Positions 24,384-32,244 of a DNA stretch of 48,142 bases are shown here, piece by piece. The first letter of the stretch is position 1. Every line of letters begins with the position of its first letter. The DNA lies in NCBI GenBank assembly GCA_019421365.1, contig JAHZFJ010000031.1:1-48142 (forward strand). The letters run 5' to 3'. The notes beneath the pieces were generated by a model. That model had not been told where the DNA came from. It ran no database searches and saw nothing but the letters and a program-made list of their open reading frames with translations. Source of the stretch: Lachnospiraceae bacterium. GTDB lineage: Bacteria > Bacillota > Clostridia > Lachnospirales > Lachnospiraceae. Made by a program: the position numbers and the translations under genes.

Positions 24384-25148
24384 ATGGCTAATATTAAGTG
24401 GGATTCAAAAAAGTACGATAGTAATTTTAGTTTTGTCTACGAATATGGACAGGGAGTGATAGACCTTCTAGATATTACATCTGGAATGACAGTTGTAGAT
24501 CTAGGATGTGGGAATGGGCAATTAACAAAGCGGTTGTCAGATATGGGAATGGAAGTAATAGGAGTTGATGAATCTGAGGAGATGATTTCATTAGCAAGAA
24601 AGAGTTATCCTGAGATAAAGTTTATACGTGTTGACGCCACCAGCTTTACAGTTGATAAGAAGGTAGATGCTATATTCTCCAATGCGGTATTCCACTGGAT
24701 AGATAATCAAGATGATTTGATAACAAATATTTCCTTTCAATTAAAAGAAGGCGGACAGCTTGTATGTGAATTCGGTGGCTATGGAAACACTGAATTAATT
24801 CATGCTGCATTGGAGAGGGAATTTCAAAGACGTGGATTACAGTACATACGAAATTTCTATTTTCCTACGATTGGTGAATATACCTCTCTATTAGAGGCAC
24901 ACGGATTACAAGTGAGATATGCAACATTATTCGATCGTCCTACGAAGCAAGTTGGTGAAGATGGACTAGCGAATTGGATTCGTATGTTTAATATGTTACC
25001 ATTCGAAGGATTAGATATAGTGGAGCAAGAACATATTATACAATGTGTTGTTGACGAGTTAAGACCAGTGTTGTACCAATATGGTACCTGGTATGCGGAT
25101 TATGTTAGAATACGCATAAAAGCAACTAAGATAGAGATTACCACTTAG
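24384..25148 (+). CDS. Class I SAM-dependent methyltransferase
   Basis: This is a 254-residue stand-alone methyltransferase. Motif I VVDLGCGNGQLT is at about 38-49, the ribose-binding acid in GVDESEEMI, and FSNAVFHWI further on; that last block and the size match the trans-aconitate/Methyltransf_11 type. The RBS TTGGAGGGGAG lies just before the ATG. It is 173 bp after the fusion gene and 36 bp before a GNAT gene, so methyltransferase and acetyltransferase functions again sit side by side. Substrate unknown. Confidence 0.85.
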   Translation: MANIKWDSKKYDSNFSFVYEYGQGVIDLLDITSGMTVVDLGCGNGQLTKRLSDMGMEVIGVDESEEMISLARKSYPEIKFIRVDATSFTVDKKVDAIFSNAVFHWIDNQDDLITNISFQLKEGGQLVCEFGGYGNTELIHAALEREFQRRGLQYIRNFYFPTIGEYTSLLEAHGLQVRYATLFDRPTKQVGEDGLANWIRMFNMLPFEGLDIVEQEHIIQCVVDELRPVLYQYGTWYADYVRIRIKATKIEITT

Positions 25149-25184
25149 ATTTACTTATAAGTTCCTTTGAAGGAGGACAACGGA

Positions 25185-25715
25185 TTGAAAACAGAACTAA
25201 TCTTAGCGGACCAGTCAAATGGTTTTATAATAAAGAATATGTACCCATTATATTTACATGATATTGCAGGGATTCATGGAACATTACCGAATGAATATGG
25301 AATCTTTGAAGAAGATCCAGTGAAGGACTTAATGGAGCAATATGATATACAAAAAGTATGGTTTGAGCATCCAGGTGTTTTATTCCCTTATTTAATAAAG
25401 GTTGATGGACGTCCAGCAGGATTCTTTTTACTAGCAGGTGGGAAATTCGCGCAACCAGACGTAGACTACTTTTTATATGAAACATTTATATTAAGTCCGT
25501 ATCGTGGACAGGGATTAGCGTATGAAGCTATGCAATCAATCTTTTCAAAACACAAAGGTAAATGGAGATTTTTTACCCATGCCACAGAAAATAATAAGCG
25601 AGCACAGGCATTCTGGCGCAAAACAGTTGGTTTCATTACTGATGAAAATTATGCAACTCACGAAGAAGAAATTGACGGAATGCCCAAATTAGTATTCGAT
25701 TTTGTAGTTAAGTAA
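25185..25715 (+). CDS. GNAT-family acetyltransferase
   Basis: This is a 176-residue acetyltransferase with the acetyl-CoA pyrophosphate loop SPYRGQGLAYEAMQ in the second half and ENNKRAQAFWRKTVGF at the end. The start is set at the TTG at 25185 because AAGGAGG ends 8 nt upstream; the earlier in-frame TTG at 25167 would put the RBS inside the gene. It probably forms an operon with the methyltransferase gene. Acceptor substrate unknown. Confidence 0.82.
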   Translation: MKTELILADQSNGFIIKNMYPLYLHDIAGIHGTLPNEYGIFEEDPVKDLMEQYDIQKVWFEHPGVLFPYLIKVDGRPAGFFLLAGGKFAQPDVDYFLYETFILSPYRGQGLAYEAMQSIFSKHKGKWRFFTHATENNKRAQAFWRKTVGFITDENYATHEEEIDGMPKLVFDFVVK

Positions 25716-25753
25716 AAGATCACTTAGTTAGTATATTTTACTCAAGTAATACT

Positions 25754-26611
25754 TTACTCAAAATCCTTACGGTGTGATTCAAAAAAGTCATGATAAATTT
25801 TGACATTCTTTAAAGAAGTCCATGGTTTAGGTTTAACAGGCACTTGATCAAGATCATAGATCTTAGCATCCCTCATCGCCAATAAGAATGGTGAGTGTGT
25901 GGAAATTATAAATTGACAGCCAAAGAAACGAACGGAATCTTCAATGAATCTTACTAATTCTAGTTGACGTTCTGGTGATAGGCTATTTTCGGGCTCGTCT
26001 AATAGATAGAGCCCATTTTCTTCGATTTTTTCCATAAAATATTGAAAGGCATTCTCACCATTGGAATGTTCCCGAATGTTATCCATCAAGTTATTACTTA
26101 CAAACTTAGATTGTGTTTTACTTCTAGCTTGATTGACCTTTTTTAATTGTTCATAGTCATTCATTGAGGTGAATTTGAAAGAGGAATACTTCGCGTCTAG
26201 ATAATCTTCAAACAGATTTTCACGTTTGGTATCAATCCCTTCATTCATCATTCGTACATTTAACATATAGTCGAACACATCATCACTAGTAATCGTTCTG
26301 CTATGACTTGGAATTTCGCGTACTAGTGAATAGTCACAAAGGTTTACATAGTCAGGAAAGAAATTCGATTGATTAAATCTAGAATCGCGCATTAGATTTA
26401 ACTTTTCCGATATAACATTTAAAGCAGTTGTTTTTCCAGAACCATTTCCACCGTATAGAATAGTAATTGGCTCAAAGTTTAGTATATTAAGCTCCCGTCT
26501 GGATAAGATTTTGAACGGATAGAAGCTATTGTAACAGTTTCTTTGTATGAAAAGGATAAAATCGAATTCCATACCATCATCAGGAAAAGAAAAAGAATCT
26601 AAGTAAAGCAT
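25754..26611 (-). CDS. AAA-type ATPase of the COG3910 kind
   Basis: This 285-residue soluble ATPase is related to the ABC/SMC fold but has no membrane partner. Walker A GGNGSGKTT is at 54-62. LLDEPENSLSP gives Walker B with the signature-like acidic pair, and STHSPFLL holds the switch histidine. Such single-gene ATPases are widespread and of unknown job; some relatives act in DNA repair or anti-phage systems, but no nuclease or toxin partner is visible here. GAGGTGA precedes the ATG. It is transcribed against its neighbours. Confidence 0.8.
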   Translation of the reverse strand: MLYLDSFSFPDDGMEFDFILFIQRNCYNSFYPFKILSRRELNILNFEPITILYGGNGSGKTTALNVISEKLNLMRDSRFNQSNFFPDYVNLCDYSLVREIPSHSRTITSDDVFDYMLNVRMMNEGIDTKRENLFEDYLDAKYSSFKFTSMNDYEQLKKVNQARSKTQSKFVSNNLMDNIREHSNGENAFQYFMEKIEENGLYLLDEPENSLSPERQLELVRFIEDSVRFFGCQFIISTHSPFLLAMRDAKIYDLDQVPVKPKPWTSLKNVKIYHDFFESHRKDFE

Positions 26612-26821
26612 AAGATCACCTCATCATTATAATAGTTATAAGTTTCATTATAACCAAAGATATGACAAAGATAAAGCGAAAAAAGCACTTTGTTATGTAG
26701 CGGTCTTATCCATGTAAATAACTAATCAGTTTACTTAAGGAAATTGAACATAATTTTAGAATTACCATTGAAAGGCTTAGCTAGGAATACTTGCTAGAGT
26801 GAGCAACAACTGCTATAATGT

Positions 26822-26990
26822 AACTTATCGGAAGCAAAACAAGCACGAACGAAGTGAGTATTTGTTTTGACCCGATAAGTTAGCGAAAGAACGAAGTTCT
26901 AGAGCAATCACACGAAGGTACGAAGTACCGATAGTGTGAAACGGAAGCAAAACAAGCACGAACGAAGTGAGTATTTGTTTTGACAAGGTA
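26822..26990. repeat. Hairpin-rich repeat element with a 43-bp direct repeat and GAA-loop stems
   Basis: A 43-bp word is present twice without change, at 26829-26871 and 26942-26984. Each copy folds on itself (CAAAACAA/TTGTTTTG). Copy 1 is also enclosed by AACTTATCGG/CCGATAAGTT. Between them lie AGAAC-GAA-GTTCT and GGTAC-GAA-GTACC, the latter inside TCACAC/GTGTGA. Four tiny stems therefore share a GAA loop with the core ACGAAGT. No reading frame explains it. The gap 26612-27025 holds nothing else recognised apart from the start-site region of the minus-strand ATPase. Confidence 0.75.
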
Positions 26991-27025
26991 GTGTGATAAA
27001 TACACAATAACAAGGAGGAGTTAAC

Positions 27026-27277
27026 ATGCTTGAATATAGATTCGATACGCAACTTTTGATTGAAGGACAAAATCTTTCAGAAGATGCAATTAATGAGTAT
27101 ATAACAAACAATATTGAAGGAGATTGTCTACTTGCAGTAGGTGATGAAGAGATGATTAAGATCCATTATCATACCAATACCCCATGGGTATTACTAGAGT
27201 ATTGTGCTTCATTGGGCGATATCTATGATATCGTTGTTGAGAATATGGAGCGTCAAGCTAACGGACTACAAGGTTAG
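27026..27277 (+). CDS. Stand-alone FakA/YloV C-terminal-type domain protein
   Basis: This 83-residue protein looks like only the end domain of the fatty-acid kinase subunit FakA (DAK-like). It contains LEYRFDTQLLIEG, GDCLLAVGDEEMIKIHYHTNTP and SLGDIYDIVVENMERQ. In FakA the matching block reads about VGDDDLVKVHVHTNDP...IENM.EQ (recalled from the family, not searched). The kinase DhaL domain is absent and there is no room for it upstream. AAGGAGGAG precedes the ATG, so it appears expressed in its own right. It could be a partner or regulator of FakA/FakB or a fatty-acid-binding adaptor. Confidence 0.7.
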   Translation: MLEYRFDTQLLIEGQNLSEDAINEYITNNIEGDCLLAVGDEEMIKIHYHTNTPWVLLEYCASLGDIYDIVVENMERQANGLQG

Positions 27278-27296
27278 TTTGGAATTAGAACTTAAT

Positions 27297-27341
27297 AACT
27301 CAAACTTCGCACACGAAATCTTCAAGTATGAAGTTTGAGTT
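27297..27341. repeat. Minimal copy of the CAAACTTCGCAC element forming a hairpin
   Basis: AACTCAAACTTC at 27297-27308 pairs with GAAGTTTGAGTT at 27330-27341. The left arm continues CGCAC as in the longer copies. It sits 20 bp after the FakA-like gene and may act as a weak terminator or processing site. Confidence 0.6.
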
Positions 27342-27368
27342 AATAATACAAAAGATGGAGGAATAACG

Positions 27369-28403
27369 ATGTACCAATTTGATGAAACTTATGTGATCAA
27401 TAAATTGAAAGAGTTATTAGCTATTGATAGTACAACAGGATATTTTCGTGAGATACAAGATTATCTTGTGAATGAAATGAAAGAATTAGATTTTCCATGT
27501 GAAGAAGTTCATAAAGGTGGCGTAATCGCAGATATTGGTGGAGAGGGTGATTCTCTTGTGATTATGGCACATGGTGATGATATTGGACTAATGGTGCGTT
27601 ATATTAAGGACAATGGAGCACTAGTTGTTACGAATGTAGGTGGACTTCGTGAGGAAGATGCTACAGGCGTATACTGTAACTTACACACTAGGAAAGGTGA
27701 TGTGTACACTGGTTGTGTAAGAAGAGTGCATTCTTGTACCCATGTAAGACCAGAATCTGATAACACAGCACCATTAAGTTATGAAAAGAATGTGGAATTC
27801 GTATTAAACGAAGATGTCAAATGCAGACAAGATGTATTAGATCTTGGAATCCGCGTAGGAGACATAATTGCACTAGACCCAGCTTTTCACATGAATAATG
27901 GATATATCACTAGCCGTTTTATAGATGATAAGGCATGTATCGCTGTTTTACTTGGAGTTATGAAACACATTAAAGACAATAAATTAACTTGTAAGAGGAA
28001 TGTGAAAGCATTCTTTACGATGTTTGAAGAAATAGGACATGGTGGAGCATGGTTACCAGAAGGAACCAAAGACATCATTTCACTAGATATTGCACCGGTA
28101 TCACCAACACAAGTATCAAGCGAGAAGAAAGTAAGCTTATTTGCAAAAGATTCAAGATTCCCATATCATTACGAGATGTTAACAGAACTTGTGGAGGCTG
28201 CTGAGAAAGTTGGAGCTGCATACGAAGTTGATGTATTCACACCTAGATATGGAACAGATTCAGATTTCGCGATTACAGCTGGAAACAATGTAAGACATGC
28301 AGCAATTGGACCAGGTACGATTGGAAGCCATGGTTACGAAAGAACACATATTGACGGACTAAATAATATGTATCAATTGTTATTAGAATACATGATTGGA
28401 TAA
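27369..28403 (+). CDS. M42-family metallo-aminopeptidase
   Basis: This 344-residue cytoplasmic two-metal peptidase is of the FrvX/PepA type. The metal-site histidine lies in IMAHGDDIGLMV, the bridging Asp in RFIDDKACIA, the catalytic Glu pair in FEEIGHGG and a further Asp in ISLDIAP. The C-terminal GTDSDF and GSHGYERTHIDG contain the remaining ligands. Such enzymes trim N-terminal residues from peptides and often form large cages. The RBS TGGAGGAAT precedes the ATG. It may share a transcript with the small FakA-like gene. Confidence 0.88.
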   Translation: MYQFDETYVINKLKELLAIDSTTGYFREIQDYLVNEMKELDFPCEEVHKGGVIADIGGEGDSLVIMAHGDDIGLMVRYIKDNGALVVTNVGGLREEDATGVYCNLHTRKGDVYTGCVRRVHSCTHVRPESDNTAPLSYEKNVEFVLNEDVKCRQDVLDLGIRVGDIIALDPAFHMNNGYITSRFIDDKACIAVLLGVMKHIKDNKLTCKRNVKAFFTMFEEIGHGGAWLPEGTKDIISLDIAPVSPTQVSSEKKVSLFAKDSRFPYHYEMLTELVEAAEKVGAAYEVDVFTPRYGTDSDFAITAGNNVRHAAIGPGTIGSHGYERTHIDGLNNMYQLLLEYMIG

Positions 28404-28411
28404 ATATTACG

Positions 28412-28459
28412 AGAACCTTCCCTAACTTTACAGTTAAAGTATAGGGGAGGTTCTTTTTC
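28412..28459 (+). terminator. Terminator of the M42 peptidase gene
   Basis: GAACCTTCCC at 28414-28423 pairs with GGGGAGGTTC at 28444-28453, and TTTTT follows. An inner ACTTTA/TAAAGT stem extends it. Confidence 0.85.
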
Positions 28460-28477
28460 TATGCATATTGATACACC

Positions 28478-28508
28478 TTGACTCTGCCCTGGGGACATAG
28501 TTTACAAT
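28478..28508 (+). promoter_or_regulatory. MerR-type promoter with 19-bp spacer and dyad
   Basis: TTGACT at 28478-28483 and TACAAT at 28503-28508 are 19 bases apart, two more than the usual 17. The spacer region carries an inverted repeat, ACTnTGnCC at 28481-28489 against GGnCAnAGT at 28493-28501. An overlong spacer with a centred dyad is the classic target of MerR-family activators, and a MerR-family gene ends this operon. Confidence 0.65.
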
Positions 28509-28556
28509 ACAAAATATAAGCTTTACCAAAGTAATCATATAAAAGGGGTATCAATT

Positions 28557-29480
28557 ATGTCTAGTCTAAAACAAATGATCAAACAAAGGAAAATATATAT
28601 TATCTCCACGCTGCTAGTAAGCATCCTATCTATTTTCATAACATTATATTGGAATTATGAATTAAGTCAGATGATCAATCAAGTTCAAGAAGGAATATCC
28701 ATAACAAGTACGCAGATTGCAGTAGTGCTCATACTTATGATTGTAAGCGCACTTAGTCAGGGGAGTTTTACATATCTGTCGGGGTATACGAGTGAGTATC
28801 TAACCCATGACTTGCGAATGTATCTTGCACATATGTTGCTTAAGAAGAAATACTATGAAATAGAAGGGCTAAATGTTGGTGAGCAGTTATCACAGCTGCA
28901 GAATGAATTAACCGAAGTGTCACAGTACTTAACAGCAAACTTATTTTCGTTAATTAATGATGGAATCCGTTTTTTATTTACTTTTATCTGGTTATTATTC
29001 CTTAATAGCAAACTTACAATTCTAAGTAATCTCCCAGTGATATTAATCTTAATCTATGTGGTTTTTTCAAGTCAGGTTATTGAAAGTTTAGCGAAACAAG
29101 GTCAGAGAAAGCAACAAGAGATGAATGGTTTTACAGATACCCTATTAACTCTTTTCCCAGTAATCCGCATTTATGAGGCGTATGAGTTATTACAGAATCG
29201 ATACTATGATAAAGTTGGGGAATGGCAGAAAATTACCATTCGTGGGGAGATGACCAATGCTAGATTAATGTCCCTATCGGCAGTGTTATCCTGCATACCG
29301 TTGATATTAATCATCTTGGTAGGAGGAACACTTGTCATACGTGGAGGTATTTCGATTGGCTTAGTATATATCTTCATTAATCTATCTGGAAATGTTTCAG
29401 GGATTATGATGAACATGCCTGGACATCTTGCTAGATTGCGCAGGTTCATAGGAAATCTTAAGAGACTTATGTATGAATAG
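28557..29480 (+). CDS. ABC exporter membrane subunit without fused ATPase (TMD 1)
   Basis: This 307-residue membrane protein has the six-span exporter layout. An N-terminal span is followed by the coupling region VGEQLSQLQNELTEVSQYLTA, and a final GISIGLVYIFINLSG...LARLRRFIGNLKRLMYE just before where an ATPase domain would begin. In most proteins of this fold the ATPase is on the same chain. Here a TAG ends the chain and the ATPase starts 14 bp later with its own RBS. It is the first gene behind the MerR-type promoter. The substrate is probably a drug or peptide, not readable here. Confidence 0.82.
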   Translation: MSSLKQMIKQRKIYIISTLLVSILSIFITLYWNYELSQMINQVQEGISITSTQIAVVLILMIVSALSQGSFTYLSGYTSEYLTHDLRMYLAHMLLKKKYYEIEGLNVGEQLSQLQNELTEVSQYLTANLFSLINDGIRFLFTFIWLLFLNSKLTILSNLPVILILIYVVFSSQVIESLAKQGQRKQQEMNGFTDTLLTLFPVIRIYEAYELLQNRYYDKVGEWQKITIRGEMTNARLMSLSAVLSCIPLILIILVGGTLVIRGGISIGLVYIFINLSGNVSGIMMNMPGHLARLRRFIGNLKRLMYE

Positions 29481-29494
29481 GAAAGGAAGATAGA

Positions 29495-30142
29495 ATGGAA
29501 ATCTTGTTAAATAAAGCTACATTTACATATGGGGAGAAAATTATATTAGATGAAATTAGTCTATCAGTTAATAAGCAGGAACATATCGGAATACTTGGTA
29601 GTAGTGGAGGAGGTAAAAGTACTTTATTGAAAATCATCGCAGGGTTATATGAGATTACAAAGGGAACTTGCATTGTTGCAGGGTATCAAGATCTTGATTT
29701 CATACGAAAGCAAGTTGCAGTAGTTATGCAGAATCCGAGTTTGTTTCCAATGTCCATCAGGGATAACATCACTTGTGGTCATTCTATGAGCGATGAGAGG
29801 ATAAGAGAAGCTATAAAAGCAGCACAATTAGAGTCGTGGATTTGTTCTTTACCAGATGGACTTGATAGCTATGTGGGAGAGAGAGCAGGTAAAGTATCGG
29901 GAGGGCAAGCGCAAAGAATTGCCATAGCCAGAGCGATTGCAAAAGATGCACCTGTTATTTTGTTAGATGAGCCAACATCAGCATTAGATGAAGAGACAGC
30001 AGGAGCAGTAATGCTTGCCTTTCAGAATCTGACGAAGGGGAAAACGGTTGTACATGTGACTCACAGAGTTGAAACATTGTGGGACTGTGATTGTATCTAT
30101 GAATTGCGTGGAGGAAAGCTATATGATACGAAGTCTAAGTAG
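29495..30142 (+). CDS. ABC exporter ATPase encoded separately
   Basis: This 215-residue complete ATP-binding domain has Walker A GSSGGGKST at 35-43, the Q-loop in VVMQNPSLF, the signature VSGGQAQRIAIARAI, Walker B VILLDEPTSALDEE and the switch His in VTHR. It looks like the exporter class normally fused to a membrane domain. GGAAAGGAAG lies upstream of the ATG. Its 3' end overlaps the next membrane subunit by 20 bp. One ATPase is available for two different membrane subunits, so it may act as a homodimer. Confidence 0.88.
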   Translation: MEILLNKATFTYGEKIILDEISLSVNKQEHIGILGSSGGGKSTLLKIIAGLYEITKGTCIVAGYQDLDFIRKQVAVVMQNPSLFPMSIRDNITCGHSMSDERIREAIKAAQLESWICSLPDGLDSYVGERAGKVSGGQAQRIAIARAIAKDAPVILLDEPTSALDEETAGAVMLAFQNLTKGKTVVHVTHRVETLWDCDCIYELRGGKLYDTKSK

Positions 30143-31019
30143 AGTAATTAGCAGGGTAGAAGAATTTCATACTTATATTAAATTGTTAATATTACGGTGT
30201 CCGTTTGATGCAATATTAACTATTATTAATGCTTATTTTCTAGGATATAGCTTTGAGTCTATTAGTCAAGGTTCTGAAATTAAATTAAGAAATACTTGTA
30301 TGTATTTTGCAATTGCATGTACGTTATTATTTCTATATAATGGAAGTATATGGAGTTTGTATGCGAGGTTTGTAACAAGATTTGTAGGAAAACTACGTAA
30401 GATGGTATTTTCGTCGTTTTTACATATGCCATTTAAGAAGTTTGATGAGAAAGCATCGGGGGAATGGATGACTCGATTGAATACAGATGCACAGATGACG
30501 ATTAACCTGGTAAATGCACCACTCAATATACCCCATGCGTTTGTTTCTGTTGTTAATATAGCAGTGTCAAGCCTACTTCTGTATCATATTAATACAACAC
30601 TTATGTTCATTACGTTACTATTTGTAATTCCTCATGTTGTTGTGAATAGAGAGTTAGTGTATACAAAAGTTGCCAGGTTAATGGAACAATCACAAGAATA
30701 TGTAGAGAGAAATGTTACCTGTTTCGCAGCTTTTATTACGTGTGCGGATATAGTCAGTTTATACGATGCCAAAGATTTCGTAATGGAAGCATATGAAGAG
30801 AGTAGTATAGAGATAGTTCGTTCTAATTTGCGTATACATAGAAAGAGGGCAATTAATAGCTTGGTTATTCCTTTGTTTGGCATGGGCGGTTATATTGTTA
30901 TTTTACTGTTAGGATTAGTTATGATTCGTAGGAATGTGCTAACGTTTGGAACATTAACAGCAGCATTGCAATATCGAGGAGCAATTCTTATGGGTACAAT
31001 GTTATTCATAAATCAATGA
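30123..31019 (+). CDS. ABC exporter membrane subunit (TMD 2), probable frameshift near the 3' end
   Basis: This 298-residue exporter-type membrane domain has coupling regions KFDEKASGEWMTRLNTDAQ and a final span before MLFINQ. The ATG at 30123 follows GGAGG at 8 nt. The TGA at 31017-31019 overlaps an ATG in the -1 frame. That frame, 31016-31090, reads MTEIRTNAVGLRRMEEAYGG, which is the normal linker that follows the last span in this family. The true gene probably ran to 31090 before an indel, or the last part is made by coupled restart. No ATPase domain follows in any frame. Confidence 0.72.
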   Translation: MIRSLSRVISRVEEFHTYIKLLILRCPFDAILTIINAYFLGYSFESISQGSEIKLRNTCMYFAIACTLLFLYNGSIWSLYARFVTRFVGKLRKMVFSSFLHMPFKKFDEKASGEWMTRLNTDAQMTINLVNAPLNIPHAFVSVVNIAVSSLLLYHINTTLMFITLLFVIPHVVVNRELVYTKVARLMEQSQEYVERNVTCFAAFITCADIVSLYDAKDFVMEAYEESSIEIVRSNLRIHRKRAINSLVIPLFGMGGYIVILLLGLVMIRRNVLTFGTLTAALQYRGAILMGTMLFINQ

Positions 31020-31067
31020 CAGAGATTCGTACCAATGCAGTTGGTTTGAGACGAATGGAGGAGGCAT

Positions 31068-31592
31068 ATGGAGGAAGAGAAATTCAGTGAAGAAAGCGTA
31101 CTTGAAAAAGAGCAACAATTTGAAGAAGAGGTGTTACTTAGAATTGGTGAGGTAGCTGCTTTCTTTAATGTTTCTGTTAAGGCAATACGAATTTATGAAA
31201 AGAAAGGGATTATTAAGCCGGCGAAAGTAGATGAATATACAGGATATCGTTTTTATACAGTAGGACAGGTGCAACAGTTGAACGCCCTAGTTGAACTGAA
31301 AGCATTAGGATTTTCTCTGGATGAAATTAAGGAAATTATGGTTGGTGGAATTACTAAAGAGAAATTGCTTGGTGAATTAACCCGTAAGAGAATGGTTTGG
31401 CAGGATTCAATTAGTTCTGCTGAGAACAAGATCGATGCTAGTAACAAGATTACAAAGAGGTTAAGTACTTCAAAAGAAGCATTGAAATTACAAGAGCTAA
31501 CAGAAGAACAAAGAGCATGGTTATTGGTTAAGATGGTTTGCGTTGAGGATGTTAAAGTACAGAGTTTATTAAGTGAGGCAATTTGGCTGTAA
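31068..31592 (+). CDS. MerR-family transcriptional regulator
   Basis: This 174-residue regulator has an acidic 22-residue lead. The winged helix (LLRIGEVAAFFNVSVKAIRIYEKKGIIKP) lies at about 23-50, followed by GYRFYTVGQVQQL and a coiled-coil dimer helix. The effector part is short, so a large drug-binding domain as in BmrR is absent. An internal GTG at 31131 could give a shorter protein starting right at the HTH. It ends the exporter operon, whose promoter has MerR-type geometry, so autoregulation is likely. It overlaps the out-of-frame tail of TMD 2. Confidence 0.82.
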   Translation: MEEEKFSEESVLEKEQQFEEEVLLRIGEVAAFFNVSVKAIRIYEKKGIIKPAKVDEYTGYRFYTVGQVQQLNALVELKALGFSLDEIKEIMVGGITKEKLLGELTRKRMVWQDSISSAENKIDASNKITKRLSTSKEALKLQELTEEQRAWLLVKMVCVEDVKVQSLLSEAIWL

Positions 31593-31614
31593 AAGCTAGG
31601 AGGGAGGGGATCCT

Positions 31615-31766
31615 ATGAATAGGAATTTAAGTATATACATTGAAGGCAGACCGGGTTGTGGGAAAACGACTCTGCTTAATAAATTAGGAGGGCTTTAGAA
31701 TTAGAAAGTAAGAATTTTGATTTTGACAATCTTTTAATGTTATTAGAGGAGAAGTACTGTAAATAA
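31615..31766 (+). pseudogene. Remnant of a P-loop NTPase or kinase gene
   Basis: A good RBS (GGAGGGAGGGG) leads to an ATG and 27 codons that include GRPGCGKTTLLNKL, a clear Walker A loop, and then a TAG at 31696. A second short stretch ending in LLEEKYCK and TAA at 31766 continues in a related frame. A P-loop alone cannot function, so the gene has lost its interior. The parent family is not identifiable; a small nucleoside-triphosphatase is one option. Confidence 0.65.
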
Positions 31767-31799
31767 TAAGACAACTGTTATATAAAAAAGGTGGTAAGT

Positions 31800-32237
31800 A
31801 TGATAATAAAATTTTATGATCAAGTCGAAGATGAACTGCTTAAATTTGCTGTTATATTTTCAAGATACCAAGGGAAGTGGGTTTATTGTAGACATAAAGA
31901 GAGAAGTACATATGAGGTGCCAGGTGGCCATCGGGAATTAGGTGAATCTATTGAGATGGCAGCAAGGAGAGAATTGTATGAAGAAAGCGGTGCAGTTGAG
32001 TATGATATCAAACCCGTTTGCGTCTATTCGGTGGAAGGGAAAACAAGGGTTGATCAAAGTGGTGAAGAATCCTTTGGAATGCTTTTTTTTGCAGATATCA
32101 TTCGATTTGAAGAGTTACCTGGTTATGAAATTGAAGAAGTTAGACTTTTTGAAGACCTACCAGGGGAGTTGACTTATCCACTTATACAGCCAATTCTATT
32201 AAAGAAGTTACGGGAAAGCAACTACATAAAGGAGTGA
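31800..32237 (+). CDS. NUDIX hydrolase
   Basis: This is a 145-residue hydrolase of nucleoside-diphosphate-linked compounds. The full NUDIX box is present: Gly, then five residues, Glu, then seven residues and RELYEESGA, within the stretch GHRELGESIEMAARREL. These are the metal-binding acids. The ATG at 31800 has AAAGGTGG 5 nt upstream; a GTG at 31791 is less likely. Substrate unknown. It lies between two broken genes but appears intact. Confidence 0.87.
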   Translation: MIIKFYDQVEDELLKFAVIFSRYQGKWVYCRHKERSTYEVPGGHRELGESIEMAARRELYEESGAVEYDIKPVCVYSVEGKTRVDQSGEESFGMLFFADIIRFEELPGYEIEEVRLFEDLPGELTYPLIQPILLKKLRESNYIKE

Positions 32238-32244
32238 TAAAATC

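Noticed and set aside
25754..26611. Anti-phage defence ATPase
   Set aside because: No nuclease, reverse transcriptase or toxin partner is adjacent, and the neighbours are housekeeping or small enzymes.
26825..27111. Minus-strand frames across the hairpin repeat
   Set aside because: The open frames arise from the duplicated 43-bp unit; they repeat the same peptide and overlap the start of the FakA-like gene.
29467..29494. Stop codon between the exporter membrane subunit and its ATPase as a sequencing error
   Set aside because: The next gene has its own RBS (GGAAAGGAAG) and a natural start, and the second membrane subunit also ends before an ATPase domain, so a genuine split is at least as likely.
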